64,000 nt of DNA from Escherichia marmotae (GCF_002900365.1 NZ_CP025979.1:1798001-1862000), one strand, 5' to 3'; positions 52,143-62,713 are shown, numbered from the stretch's first letter. Notes: generated by a model from the sequence alone, not told the origin. Made by a program: numbers and translations.

Positions 52143-52744
52143 CTCAGGATTTAACGCAATTTCTCGCCAGTTTAGCGGAAGAAGATCGCATTAAGGCGAT
52201 CAATGAGATCCGGATGGCGATACATCAAGTGAGTCCATTTCGCGACGAGCCGGTGGATTGTGTGTTATGGGTTAAAAATAGCCAACTCGTGCCAAACGAT
52301 TACAATCCCAATAATGTGGCACCGCCAGAGAAGAAGCTATTAAAAAAATCCATTGAAATTGATGGTTTTACCCAACCGATTGTAGTAACCAACACCAGAG
52401 CTAATACGCTTGAAATTGTTGATGGTTTCCACCGCCATGAAATTGGTAAAGGCTCTAACACGTTAAAAACGCGCTTAAAAGGGTATTTACCGGTTACCTG
52501 TCTGGAAAGGGATCGTAACGAACGCATCGCTGCAACGATTCGCCACAACCGCGCGCGTGGCCGCCACCAAATCACAGCAATGTCAGAAATCGTTCGTGAA
52601 CTCAGCCAGTTGGGATGGGACGATAATAAAATCAGTATAGAACTGGGTATGGACAGCGACGAAGTGCTACGCCTCAAGCAAATAAACGGCCTGCAAGAGT
52701 TGTTTGCCGACCGTAGATATTCCCGTGCCTGGACGGTGAAATAA
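52127..52744 (+). CDS. ybdM: YbdM, ParB-like (IbrB-type) protein
   Basis: 205 residues if started at ATG 52127; an in-frame GTG at 52115 would add MGNI and is an equally permitted start. ParB/Srx-type N-terminal domain: NPNNVAPPEKKLLKKSIEIDG-like strand-helix, then QPIVVT, EIVDGFHRHEIG and RHNRARGRHQ (about 140-149). The DGFHR takes the place of the GERR nucleotide-binding box of ParB. A C-terminal HTH-like stretch (ELGMDSDEVLRLKQI) may bind DNA. It overlaps ybdN and ends base-to-base against the convergent ybdL (stop codons adjacent). Function unknown. Confidence 0.9.
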   Translation: MQQRLTQDLTQFLASLAEEDRIKAINEIRMAIHQVSPFRDEPVDCVLWVKNSQLVPNDYNPNNVAPPEKKLLKKSIEIDGFTQPIVVTNTRANTLEIVDGFHRHEIGKGSNTLKTRLKGYLPVTCLERDRNERIAATIRHNRARGRHQITAMSEIVRELSQLGWDDNKISIELGMDSDEVLRLKQINGLQELFADRRYSRAWTVK

Positions 52745-53905
52745 TTACAACTGGCGCAGGCGTTCAGCCGCCGCCAGCAGCGTCGATTCCTTCTTGGCAA
52801 AACAGAGACGAATCAGTTTATGCGGGAAGGGATCGGCACAAAACACCGACAGAGGGATCGCCGCTACACCATGCTCCTGCGTTAACCACTGACAGAACTC
52901 GACATCATTCAACGTAGAAACGGCGCTGTAATCCACCAGCAAAAAGTAAGTGCCTTCACAGGGTAAGATCTCCAGTCTGCTCTCTCGTAATGCATTCACA
53001 AGAATATCGCGCTTCTGGCGATAAAAGTCCGGTAACGCAAGATAATGTTCAGGTTCCTCCCGCAGCATATCGGCAAGCGCCAGTTGTGTGGGAGTATTGA
53101 CCGAAAAAGTCAAATACTGATGCACCTTGCGGATCTCGGCGCTGATGGGCGCTGGCGCAACGCAATACCCCACTTTCCAGCCAGTCATATGATAGGTCTT
53201 GCCAAACGATGACACCGCCACCGCCCGCTCACGCAGTTGCGGATGCGCCAGTACACTGGCATGGCCCTGCTGTGAAAAATTGATGTGCTCGTAGACCTCA
53301 TCGCTAATGACAAAAATCTCGCGCTCGGCAATCGCCTGCCACAAGGCTGCAAAATCAGCCTGCTGCCAGACAGTGGCGCTGGGATTATGCGGCGTATTGA
53401 GGATCACCAACCGGGTACGCTCGCTCAGTAACGCAGCAAACTCTTGCCAGTCAACGCGAAAATACGGCGGTTGCAGCGCGATGCGTTTCACTACCCCACC
53501 CGCTAGCGCGATGGCGGGTGCGTAACTGTCATAGCTGGGATCAAAACAGATAACCTCATCGCCACTACGTACCAACGCGGTAATCGCCGCATATAACGCC
53601 TCCGTCGCTCCTGCTGTTACGGTGATGTCATGTTCAGCATCCGGTTGATAGCCATACAGCCGTGCGGTTTTCTCAGCAATCGCCTCGCGCAATGCCTGCA
53701 CGCCGGTCATTGGCGCGTATTGATTTGCGCCCTGAGCAACGTGATACGCCAGCCGCTCCTGCAAATAGCGCGGGCCATCAAAATCAGGAAAACCTTGCGA
53801 CAGATTAATCGCCTGGTGCTGCTGCGCCAACGCGCTCATCCGGGTAAAAATAGTCGTGCCTAGTTGTGGAAGTTTACTTTGTGGAATCAGAGGGTTATTT
53901 GTCAT
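52745..53905 (-). CDS. ybdL: Methionine aminotransferase YbdL
   Basis: 386 residues from ATG at 53905-53903. PLP fold-type I aminotransferase preferring methionine (and His, Phe). Conserved SQGFPDFDGP (about 35-44), NTPHNPSATVW (about 170-180) and the PLP lysine in SSFGKTYHMTGWKVGY (Lys about 236). Tandem MetJ boxes lie in the promoter shared with the divergent hcxA, which fits a role in methionine metabolism. Confidence 0.95.
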   Translation of the reverse strand: MTNNPLIPQSKLPQLGTTIFTRMSALAQQHQAINLSQGFPDFDGPRYLQERLAYHVAQGANQYAPMTGVQALREAIAEKTARLYGYQPDAEHDITVTAGATEALYAAITALVRSGDEVICFDPSYDSYAPAIALAGGVVKRIALQPPYFRVDWQEFAALLSERTRLVILNTPHNPSATVWQQADFAALWQAIAEREIFVISDEVYEHINFSQQGHASVLAHPQLRERAVAVSSFGKTYHMTGWKVGYCVAPAPISAEIRKVHQYLTFSVNTPTQLALADMLREEPEHYLALPDFYRQKRDILVNALRESRLEILPCEGTYFLLVDYSAVSTLNDVEFCQWLTQEHGVAAIPLSVFCADPFPHKLIRLCFAKKESTLLAAAERLRQL

Positions 53906-53971
53906 TTTTATCATGCCTGACGAAGTTGCGTGTTGAAGGCACTATAACACGATGTTAGCATTTGGCAATCA

Positions 53972-53987
53972 AGACGTTTAGATGTCT
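53972..53987. promoter_or_regulatory. Tandem MetJ operators (met boxes)
   Basis: AGACGTTT AGATGTCT, two adjacent 8-base units, each close to the MetJ consensus AGACGTCT (one to two mismatches), between ybdL and hcxA. MetJ with S-adenosylmethionine would repress one or both genes. Confidence 0.8.
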
Positions 53988-54013
53988 AAATAAAACAATA
54001 AGGACAACACAAC

Positions 54014-55102
54014 ATGCCTCACAATCCTATCCGCGTCGTCGTCGGCCCTGCTAACTACTTTTCTCATCCCGGAAGCCTGAATCACCTGCATGATTTTTTC
54101 ACCAACGAACAGCTTGCTCGTGCCGTGTGGATTTATGGCGAACGTGCCATTGCTGCGGCAGAAACAAAACTTCCACCAGCGTTTGAGCTGCCCGGCGCAA
54201 AACATATTTTGTTTCGTGGTCATTGCAGCGAAAACGATGTGCAACAACTGGCGGCTGAGTCTGGTGACAATCGCAGCGTCGTGATTGGCGTCGGCGGCGG
54301 CGCACTGCTCGACACCGCGAAAGCCCTCGCCCGCCGTCTGGGTCTGCCGTTTGTTGCCGTTCCGACGATCGCCGCTACCTGCGCTGCCTGGACACCGCTC
54401 TCCGTCTGGTATAACGACGCCGGACAGGCGCTACATTATGAGATTTTCGACGACACCAATTTTATGGTGCTGGTGGAACCAGAGATTATCCTCAATGCAC
54501 CTCAAGAATATCTGCTGGCGGGTATCGGTGACACGCTGGCGAAATGGTATGAAGCGGTGGTGCTGGCACCGCAACCGGAAACATTGCCGCTGACTGTGCG
54601 TCTGGGGCTCAATAGCGCACAGGCCATCCGCGACGTATTGTTAAGCAGTAGCGAACAGGCTCTTGCCGATCAGCAAAACAAGCAGTTAACGCAGTCATTT
54701 TGCGATGTGGTGGATGCGATTATCGCCGGTGGAGGTATGGTAGGAGGTCTGGGCGATCGTTTTACGCGTGTGGCGGCAGCTCATGCCGTGCATAACGGTC
54801 TGACCGTGCTGCCGCAAACCGAGAAATTTCTCCACGGCACCAAAGTTGCTTACGGCATTCTGGTACAAAGCGCCTTGCTGGGACAGGATGACGTGCTGGC
54901 GCAATTAACCGGGGCATATAAGCGTTTTCATCTACCGACCACGCTGGCGGAACTGGAAGTGGATATCAATAATCAGGCGGAAATCGACAAAGTGATTGCC
55001 CATACTTTGCGTCCGGTGGAGTCCATTCATTATCTGCCGGTCACGCTGACACCTGATACGTTGCGTGCAGCGTTCGAAAAAGTGGAATCATTTACCGTCT
55101 GA
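54014..55102 (+). CDS. hcxA: Hydroxycarboxylate dehydrogenase HcxA (YbdH)
   Basis: 362 residues. Glycerol-dehydrogenase-like, iron/zinc-containing alcohol dehydrogenase superfamily. Reduces alpha-ketoacids such as 2-oxoglutarate and 2-oxobutyrate with NADPH. It has the nucleotide-binding GVGGGALLDTAKALA (about 94-108), PTIAATCAAWTPLS (about 117-130), and metal ligands around HAVHNGLT (about 258-265). Shares the met-box promoter with ybdL. Confidence 0.93.
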   Translation: MPHNPIRVVVGPANYFSHPGSLNHLHDFFTNEQLARAVWIYGERAIAAAETKLPPAFELPGAKHILFRGHCSENDVQQLAAESGDNRSVVIGVGGGALLDTAKALARRLGLPFVAVPTIAATCAAWTPLSVWYNDAGQALHYEIFDDTNFMVLVEPEIILNAPQEYLLAGIGDTLAKWYEAVVLAPQPETLPLTVRLGLNSAQAIRDVLLSSSEQALADQQNKQLTQSFCDVVDAIIAGGGMVGGLGDRFTRVAAAHAVHNGLTVLPQTEKFLHGTKVAYGILVQSALLGQDDVLAQLTGAYKRFHLPTTLAELEVDINNQAEIDKVIAHTLRPVESIHYLPVTLTPDTLRAAFEKVESFTV

Positions 55103-55111
55103 CATGCAGAT

Positions 55112-55309
55112 TTAGCAACAGCGCGCGCCGCCTTTGCCACCGTAGCGCGCGTCCTGCCGCTCGCGGAAAAACTCTTCATAAGTCATCGGCGTCTGATCAG
55201 GATGATTGACCCGCATATGTTCGACATAGTTATCGTAATCGGGCATGCCAATCATCAGCTTCGCCGCCTGACCTAAATATTTTCCGGCTTTTGCCAGTGA
55301 ATCAAACAT
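55112..55309 (-). CDS. ybdD: YbdD, small CstA partner (DUF466)
   Basis: 65 residues from ATG at 55309-55307. DUF466 protein with conserved YDNYVEHMRVNHPDQTPMTY and a C-terminal GGARCC. Small cytoplasmic partner needed for pyruvate uptake by CstA; YjiX plays the same part for BtsT. It follows cstA in the same direction, separated by a REP unit and a hairpin (148-base gap), which probably lowers its expression relative to cstA. Confidence 0.93.
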   Translation of the reverse strand: MFDSLAKAGKYLGQAAKLMIGMPDYDNYVEHMRVNHPDQTPMTYEEFFRERQDARYGGKGGARCC

Positions 55310-55342
55310 CAATACCTCCGGTAATCAGATTGCTGAGATATT

Positions 55343-55376
55343 GCCGGATGCGGCGTGAACACCTTATCCTGTCTAC
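55343..55376. repeat. REP unit between cstA and ybdD
   Basis: GCCGGATGCGGCGTGAACAC then CTTATCCTGTCTAC, one REP unit with a slightly degraded right arm, followed by a partial GCGCATCAGGCAATTTTGCG. Confidence 0.75.
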
Positions 55377-55419
55377 AAATGTTGCAGCGCATCAGGCAAT
55401 TTTGCGTTTGTCATCAGCC

Positions 55420-55447
55420 TTACGCTCTCCCAAAAGAGAGAGCGTAA
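55420..55447 (-). terminator. Hairpin just after cstA
   Basis: TTACGCTCTC (55420-55429) / GAGAGCGTAA (55438-55447), 10 bp, directly after the cstA stop on the minus strand. No U tract; likely an mRNA-stabilising 3' structure before ybdD. Confidence 0.5.
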
Positions 55448-55457
55448 TAGTGATAAT

Positions 55458-57563
55458 TTAGTGCGCGCCTTTCGCCTGCGCCACGATCTCCTCAACATTT
55501 TCCGGCATCGGCTCATACGGCGTTTCTTTCGCCGTCGGCTTCGACTCTTTCAATGCCGCCAGTGCCGTCTTAATCGAGAACAGCGCCAGAACCACCACAA
55601 CCACCATAAAGAAGATGGTCAGTCCGGCATCCAGACGGTTGTTGAACACCAGTTGCGCCAGTTGTGACTCGGTATACTGCGACGGAATATTACCGCTGTC
55701 GATCATTGCCTGGAACTTGTTCGCAATTGCCAGGAAGCCGACCTTCGCATCCGGGCTAAACGCTTTCTGCCAGCCTGCGGTCAGGGTACAAATCAGCAAC
55801 CAGGCCGTTGGCACCAGTGCCACCCAGGCATAACGTTGACGTTTCATCTTGAACAGCACCACAGCACAAAGCATCAGCGCCATCCCCGCCAGCATCTGGT
55901 TAGCAATACCAAACAGCGGCCACAGGGTATTAATGCCGCCCAGCGGATCGACCACGCCCTGATGCAGGAAGTAACCCCAGGCCAGTACGCACAGCGCCGT
56001 CGCCAGCAGGTTGGCAGGCAGTGAATCCGTCCGTTTCAGACCAGGAGAAACCACGCCCAGCAGATCCTGCAACATAAAGCGCGCAGCACGCGTACCCGCA
56101 TCTACCGCCGTCAGAATAAACAGCGCTTCAAACAGAATGGCAAAATGATACCAGAACGCCACATCCATCATGCCGCCCAGCGCGCCGTGCAGGATGTAGG
56201 CCATCCCTACCGCCAGCGTTGGCGCACCGCCCGCACGAGAAATGATCGACTGTTCACCGACTTCACTGGCAATCTGGTTTAACGTATCCGGGGTAATTGC
56301 AAAGCCCCAGCTACTCACCACTTGCGCTGCAGAAGCCACCACATCTGCCGTACCTGCCGGAGCCAGCACCGCCATCGGGCTGTTCATGGCGAAGTACACG
56401 CCCGGATCGATGATACAGGCGGAAACCAGCGCCATAATCGCCACGAAGGATTCCATCAACATTCCGCCGTAACCGATAAAGCACGCCTGACCTTCGTTCG
56501 CCAGCATCTTTGGCGTGGTGCCGGAAGAGATCAGCGCATGGAAGCCAGACACTGCACCACAGGCGATGGTGATAAACAGGAACGGGAACAGGTTACCGGT
56601 CCATACCGGGCCAGTACCATCGATAAATTTGGTCAGCGCCGGCATGGTCAGCGTGGGGCGCATAATCAGAATTCCCACCGCCAGACCAACGATAGTCCCG
56701 ATTTTCAGGAAGGTAGAGAGGTAGTCACGCGGAGCCAACAGCAGCCATACCGGCAGCACTGCCGCCACAAAACCGTAGCCCACCAGCATCCAGGTCAACT
56801 GCACGCCCGTAAAGTCAAAGTACGGTGCCCAGGTCGGACTTTCTGCCACCCAGCCGCCAGAAATGATGGCGAAAACCAGGAACACCAGACCGATGATCGA
56901 CACTTCACCAATGCGACCTGGACGCAGGTAGCGCAGGTAGATCCCCATAAAAAGCGCCAGCGGAATAGTGAACGCAACGGTGTACGTTCCCCACGGACTA
57001 TGGGTCAGGGCTTTCACCACGATCATCGCCAGCACAGCCAGAATGATCACCATGATCATAAAGCAGGCCACCAGCGCAATCACCCCGGCGGTTGGTCCCA
57101 TTTCTTCTTTGACCAGTTCACCCAACGAGCGACCATCGCGGCGCGTGGAAACAAACAGCACCATGAAGTCCTGCACCGCACCGGCGAGAACCACCCCGGC
57201 AAGCAGCCAGATCATCCCCGGCAGGTAACCCATCTGCGCCGCCAGCACCGGCCCGACCAGTGGGCCTGCGCCGGCAATGGCCGCAAAATGGTGACCGAAC
57301 AGCACTTTTTTGTCCGTCGGCACATAGTCCAGACCGTCGTTATGGCGCACGGCTGGCGTCATACGAGTCGGGTCAACCGCCAGCACTTTTTTGGCGATAA
57401 ACAGACCGTAAAAACGATAAGCGATGAGATAGATACAGACCGACGCCACCACAATCCACAGCGCGTTAATCTGTTCCCCACGATTTAAAGCAATGTATCC
57501 TAGAGCGAATGCTCCCATCACAGAGAGCACTGTCCAGACGAGGTATTTCCCTGACTTGTTCAT
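55458..57563 (-). CDS. cstA: Pyruvate transporter CstA
   Basis: 701 residues with about 16-18 membrane helices. Carbon-starvation protein A, a pyruvate importer induced by cAMP-CRP and repressed by CsrA in E. coli. Conserved VLFGHHFAAIAGAGPLVGPV (about 87-106) and SSGTTPKMLANEGQACFIGY (about 347-366). C-terminal charged tail. The 180-base leader to entH holds its promoter. A GTTTCTATAACAT stretch near 57604-57616 is promoter-like on the minus strand. Confidence 0.96.
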   Translation of the reverse strand: MNKSGKYLVWTVLSVMGAFALGYIALNRGEQINALWIVVASVCIYLIAYRFYGLFIAKKVLAVDPTRMTPAVRHNDGLDYVPTDKKVLFGHHFAAIAGAGPLVGPVLAAQMGYLPGMIWLLAGVVLAGAVQDFMVLFVSTRRDGRSLGELVKEEMGPTAGVIALVACFMIMVIILAVLAMIVVKALTHSPWGTYTVAFTIPLALFMGIYLRYLRPGRIGEVSIIGLVFLVFAIISGGWVAESPTWAPYFDFTGVQLTWMLVGYGFVAAVLPVWLLLAPRDYLSTFLKIGTIVGLAVGILIMRPTLTMPALTKFIDGTGPVWTGNLFPFLFITIACGAVSGFHALISSGTTPKMLANEGQACFIGYGGMLMESFVAIMALVSACIIDPGVYFAMNSPMAVLAPAGTADVVASAAQVVSSWGFAITPDTLNQIASEVGEQSIISRAGGAPTLAVGMAYILHGALGGMMDVAFWYHFAILFEALFILTAVDAGTRAARFMLQDLLGVVSPGLKRTDSLPANLLATALCVLAWGYFLHQGVVDPLGGINTLWPLFGIANQMLAGMALMLCAVVLFKMKRQRYAWVALVPTAWLLICTLTAGWQKAFSPDAKVGFLAIANKFQAMIDSGNIPSQYTESQLAQLVFNNRLDAGLTIFFMVVVVVLALFSIKTALAALKESKPTAKETPYEPMPENVEEIVAQAKGAH

Positions 57564-57743
57564 AATTGTTATCCGTGTACGTATCCATAGAGATGTTACA
57601 TTTTGTTTCTATAACATCTTTGCAAAATTTAACAACGCGATAACCAAACAAATAAGAGTTAAAACCAATAATTAACTTCACAATGTTAACTCGATCACTC
57701 CATTAACCGAGTTTTCCTGCAATCTCATTTTATTCTGTCGGGT

Positions 57744-58157
57744 TCATCCCAAAACCGCCGTACCCAGCCGACAGGTGCAGCAACGCCGTCCCTGTTCATC
57801 GAAAACGACAATCTCCCAGCTCTGATTTTGTCGCCCAAGATACAGCGGCTGACAGACGCCGCGCACCTTTCCCTGCGAGACAGGGCGATGATGGGTGGCA
57901 TTAAGTTCCGTCCCCACCACGCACTGCCCGTCGCGAGTCATCATAAATCCAGCCATCGATCCCAACGTTTCTGCCAGCGCCGCCGACGCGCCGCCGTGCA
58001 GCAGACCAAACGGCTGATGAGTACGGGTATCGACCGGCATTTCGGCTTCCAGCACATCATCACCCAGACGGGTGTAAACAATTCCCAGATGCGCCACCAT
58101 CGTGTTATCGCTGGTAGCGTTCAGTTCATTCAGGGTCAAATAACGTTTCCAGATCAC
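57744..58157 (-). CDS. entH: Proofreading thioesterase EntH (YbdB)
   Basis: 137 residues. Hot-dog-fold thioesterase that frees wrongly loaded aryl groups from EntB and EntF during enterobactin synthesis. Conserved HQPFGLLHGGASAALAETLG (about 47-66) with the catalytic Glu. Two bases after entA; last gene of entCEBAH. Confidence 0.95.
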   Translation of the reverse strand: MIWKRYLTLNELNATSDNTMVAHLGIVYTRLGDDVLEAEMPVDTRTHQPFGLLHGGASAALAETLGSMAGFMMTRDGQCVVGTELNATHHRPVSQGKVRGVCQPLYLGRQNQSWEIVVFDEQGRRCCTCRLGTAVLG

Positions 58158-58159
58158 AG

Positions 58160-58906
58160 TTATGCTCCCAGCGTTGAGCCGCCATCCACCACGATATCCT
58201 GTAGCGTGATATGGCTGGCGAGATCGGAGGCGAGGAACAAAATCGTGTTGGCGATCTCCTGCGGACGGGCGATTTTCCCCAGTGGAATGCCAAGCTTAAA
58301 CTGCTCACCAAAGCCGCGAATACGCTGCTCTTCCGCGTCATCGCTCACCCACAGCGTGCGTTGCATGTCGGTGTCGGTGGAACCCGGCGAAACCACGTTG
58401 CAACGTACTCCACTACCTGCCAGTTCCAGCCCGACGCTCAACGCCAGACTTTTCAGCGCCGCTTTCGACGCGCCATAAGCACTCATACCAATACGCGGCG
58501 TGTGTGCGGCATCGGACGCTACCGTAACAATCGCTCCACCCCGCTGACGGCGAAACTGATTCATGGTCTGTTGAAACAGGTTAAACGCACCGCCGACGTT
58601 GACCGCAAAAGTCTGCTGCCAGTCCTCTTTACTCAGTTGGTCTGTCGCGCCCATGCGCAAAATTCCTGCCGCATTGACCAGCACGTCCAGGCGCTGCGTT
58701 TCGCCTAACAGCCGCTGGCAGACTTGCGCCACCTGCCCGGCATCAGCAACATCCAGCACTTCAGTCGCAAAGGGATAATGCTCCAGCGTGAATGCCCGAT
58801 CAAAGCCTGTGACTTTTGCTCCCGCTTCAACAAACGCCAGCGCCGTGGCATAGCCGATGCCTTTCCCCGCGCCGGTTACCCAGACATTTTTGCCGCTGAA
58901 ATTCAT
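58160..58906 (-). CDS. entA: 2,3-dihydro-2,3-dihydroxybenzoate dehydrogenase EntA
   Basis: 248 residues from ATG at 58906-58904. Short-chain dehydrogenase making 2,3-dihydroxybenzoate. TGAGKGIG (about 11-18), NAAG and YGASK (Tyr about 144, Lys 148) are intact. Its ATG overlaps the entB TAA by one base. A longer start inside entB is rejected. Confidence 0.96.
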   Translation of the reverse strand: MNFSGKNVWVTGAGKGIGYATALAFVEAGAKVTGFDRAFTLEHYPFATEVLDVADAGQVAQVCQRLLGETQRLDVLVNAAGILRMGATDQLSKEDWQQTFAVNVGGAFNLFQQTMNQFRRQRGGAIVTVASDAAHTPRIGMSAYGASKAALKSLALSVGLELAGSGVRCNVVSPGSTDTDMQRTLWVSDDAEEQRIRGFGEQFKLGIPLGKIARPQEIANTILFLASDLASHITLQDIVVDGGSTLGA

Positions 58907-59763
58907 TATTTCACCTCGCGAGAGAGTAGCTTCCACCAGGCGTCGATGGTCGGATTTTTCGCCAGCATGACAAAATCGATATCGCCATGCACTTTGCGCC
59001 AGCGCGCCGCCAGCGCCATCATGCGCACCGAATCCAGACCGTAGTCGATCAGGTTGTCGTCATCAAACGGTTCATCAGATTCATCCAGCAACGGCAGAAC
59101 CACCTCGCGCAGCTCCGCTTTACTGGCAGGGATCGGTGCTGGCAGTAACTCTTCAGTCATCACCACCCGACCGGAACGCCCGGCAACATATTTCAGCGAC
59201 ATCAAATGCTCGTCACGGCTGAAATCGGCCAACGCATCAGCCACCATAAACGGTTTAATATCGCGCATAAACGCGTCGGTCGCAGTGGTCATACAACCGA
59301 TGTGCGCATACACTCCGGTAATAATCAGTTGGTTACGTCCGCTCTCTTTAAGCATTTGTTCCAGCGGGGAACGATGAAACGCGCTGTAGCGCCACTTCAC
59401 CAGCACTGTATCGTCAGCATCTGGCGTCAGGCGATCCACCACCTTTTGTTGTTCCGGTGAACGCGTCAGGCCCGGCCCCCACATATCATTCAGCAGCGCC
59501 CGATCTTCATCGCTCTGCTCTTTTGGCTGGGCAGTGTAATAAACCGGAATATTGTGTTGCTTACAGTAGTCACGCAGGGCGGCAATATTAGCGATCACCT
59601 GCTCCATCATCGGGCAGTTATCGCCCCAGAAGCTGACAAAATAGTCTTGCATATCATGGATTAATAGCGCTGCACGTTGCGGTTCAAAGGCCCAGTCGAC
59701 TTTATTTTGCGGAATATCGTGAGACTCCGGCAGTGCGTAAGCCTGTAATTTTGGAATAGCCAT
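58906..59763 (-). CDS. entB: Isochorismatase / aryl carrier protein EntB
   Basis: 285 residues. The N-terminal isochorismatase domain (about 1-205; LLIHDMQDYFVSFW and ITGVYAHIGCMTTATDAFMR) makes dihydro-dihydroxybenzoate. The C-terminal aryl-carrier domain (about 210-285) has Ser245 in LIDYGLDSVRMM for phosphopantetheine. It couples DHB to EntF. Confidence 0.96.
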   Translation of the reverse strand: MAIPKLQAYALPESHDIPQNKVDWAFEPQRAALLIHDMQDYFVSFWGDNCPMMEQVIANIAALRDYCKQHNIPVYYTAQPKEQSDEDRALLNDMWGPGLTRSPEQQKVVDRLTPDADDTVLVKWRYSAFHRSPLEQMLKESGRNQLIITGVYAHIGCMTTATDAFMRDIKPFMVADALADFSRDEHLMSLKYVAGRSGRVVMTEELLPAPIPASKAELREVVLPLLDESDEPFDDDNLIDYGLDSVRMMALAARWRKVHGDIDFVMLAKNPTIDAWWKLLSREVK

Positions 59764-59776
59764 CGTGTTCTCTCCT

Positions 59777-61387
59777 TCAGGCTGATGCGCGTGACGCCAG
59801 CCACTGACGTAATTGTTTTTTATCGACTTTCCCGACCGCCGTCAGCGGAAGTGAATCCACACACTCCACGCGATCCGGTAATTTAAATTCGGCAATACCC
59901 TGTTCACGCAGGAAACGACGCACCTGCACCGCACGCAGCGGCTCTTTTACCACCAGATAAGCGCAGCTTTTTTCGCCCATCAGCTCATCTTCCATGCTCA
60001 CCAGCGCGGCATAGATCACCGCCGGATGGCGCAGTAACAGGTTTTCGATCTCTTCGGCAGCGATCTTCTCACCGCCACGGTTGATCTGATCTTTCTCGCG
60101 CCCCTGCACAGTGATGTAACCGTCTGGATCTATGGAGATCAGATCACCGGAACAGTAAAAACCGTTGGCGTCAAAGGCACTGGCATTGTGCTGCGGGCTT
60201 TTGTAACAACCGCGGAAGGTGTACGGCCCACGCGTCATCAGACGCCCGACTTCCCCTTGTGGCAATGGATTTCCGTCGGCATCGGCAACCCACACTTCAT
60301 CGTCCGGACACATTGGGTAGCCCTGGGTATGGATAATTTTCTCCGCGCTATCATCAAGACGGGTGTAGTTCACCAGCCCTTCCGCCATGCCAAACACCTG
60401 CTGCAACTGGCAGCCAATCTCTGCGGGAATACGCGCCGCCAACGTGGTAGAAAGACGCGCGCCGCCGACCTGTAACAGTTTTAACGAGGCGAGTTGCGCC
60501 CGGCTTTCGCCCTCGCTCAATGCCTGTAACCACAGGCTGACTGCCGGTGGCACCAGTGCGGTAACGTTAACCTGATGTTTGGCAATCAATGGGAAACAGA
60601 GCGTGGCGCTGGGATCGTCCGCCAGAACCACAGTGCCGCCTGCGAGAAAAACCCCCAGCGATCCAGGCGAACTCATGGCGTAATTGTGAGCCGCCGGAAT
60701 CGCGCACAGGTAGCGTGTCTGTTGCGTGAACTGACAAATCTCGACGCTACGGCGCACACTGTAGTAATAGTCATTATGGGTACGCGGGATCAACTTCGGC
60801 GTGCCGGTCGTGCCGCCGGAAAGCTGGAAATACGCCACTTCATCGGCAGGCGACGGCGTGGCAGTAAAACCGTCTGCCGGGTGGTTAATCGCATCCTGCA
60901 AATTGTGCTCGCCGCTGTCGTTCAGCAGTTGCACCACGCGAATGGAGGAATGCTCTGCAACAAATGTATTGAGGAAATCATCCCCGCTAAACAGCGCATG
61001 TTGGCGATCGGCAATGAGTAATGCCGGTTCAATCTGGCTGGCATAGGCGTTCAGTTCGCTACGCTGATGGCTGAACAGCGCCAGCACCGGCGCAACGCCC
61101 AGTTTCAGCAACGCGAAAAAGGTAATGTAAAGTTCAGCGACGTTACCTAAGTGTACCAGCGCGGTTTCACCAGGTTTAATGCCCTGACGGCGCAAACTAC
61201 ACGCGAGGTTATCAGCCGCTTGATTCAACTGGCGATAACTCAACTGCCGCTCGCCGTCGATAACCGCGACGCTGTCACTCTCAGCATGTCGCGTCAGAAT
61301 GTCAGTTAGTGGCAAATCCTGCCAGTAGCCTTTTTCCCGATAGCGACGGGCAAATTCTTCCGGCCAGCGGGTGAATGGAATGCTCAT
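59777..61387 (-). CDS. entE: 2,3-dihydroxybenzoate-AMP ligase EntE
   Basis: 536 residues from ATG at 61387-61385 (MSIPFTRWPEEFARRY); an ATG two codons upstream exists. Adenylate-forming enzyme that activates DHB and loads it on EntB. P-loop SGGTTGTPKLIPR (about 190-202), YCSGD (about 410) and GREKDQINRGGEKI (about 424-437) with the hinge. 13 bases before entB. Confidence 0.96.
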   Translation of the reverse strand: MSIPFTRWPEEFARRYREKGYWQDLPLTDILTRHAESDSVAVIDGERQLSYRQLNQAADNLACSLRRQGIKPGETALVHLGNVAELYITFFALLKLGVAPVLALFSHQRSELNAYASQIEPALLIADRQHALFSGDDFLNTFVAEHSSIRVVQLLNDSGEHNLQDAINHPADGFTATPSPADEVAYFQLSGGTTGTPKLIPRTHNDYYYSVRRSVEICQFTQQTRYLCAIPAAHNYAMSSPGSLGVFLAGGTVVLADDPSATLCFPLIAKHQVNVTALVPPAVSLWLQALSEGESRAQLASLKLLQVGGARLSTTLAARIPAEIGCQLQQVFGMAEGLVNYTRLDDSAEKIIHTQGYPMCPDDEVWVADADGNPLPQGEVGRLMTRGPYTFRGCYKSPQHNASAFDANGFYCSGDLISIDPDGYITVQGREKDQINRGGEKIAAEEIENLLLRHPAVIYAALVSMEDELMGEKSCAYLVVKEPLRAVQVRRFLREQGIAEFKLPDRVECVDSLPLTAVGKVDKKQLRQWLASRASA

Positions 61388-61396
61388 CCTCACTCC

Positions 61397-62572
<1,176 letters not shown>

Positions 62573-62601
62573 ATCATCCTCCACAAAATGATAAAGGCTT
62601 T

Positions 62602-62620
62602 AATAATGATTATCATTTAT
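62602..62620. promoter_or_regulatory. Fur box for entC
   Basis: AATAATGATTATCATTTAT, close to the 19-base Fur consensus GATAATGATAATCATTATC. 30 bases upstream of the entC ATG; iron-loaded Fur would repress entCEBAH and probably fepB. Confidence 0.88.
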
Positions 62621-62713
62621 ATTTTCGGTCGCTAACCTAAAAGCAAACAGCCACTATGTCAACTCTTGCCGCAACACAATCTACGACTCGGGCTTGCATC
62701 TGCTTGTCGTTAC

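Noticed and set aside
56322..57488. 388-codon open frame antisense to cstA
   Set aside because: Rich in His, Gln and Arg as expected from the complement of a membrane-protein gene; no family features.
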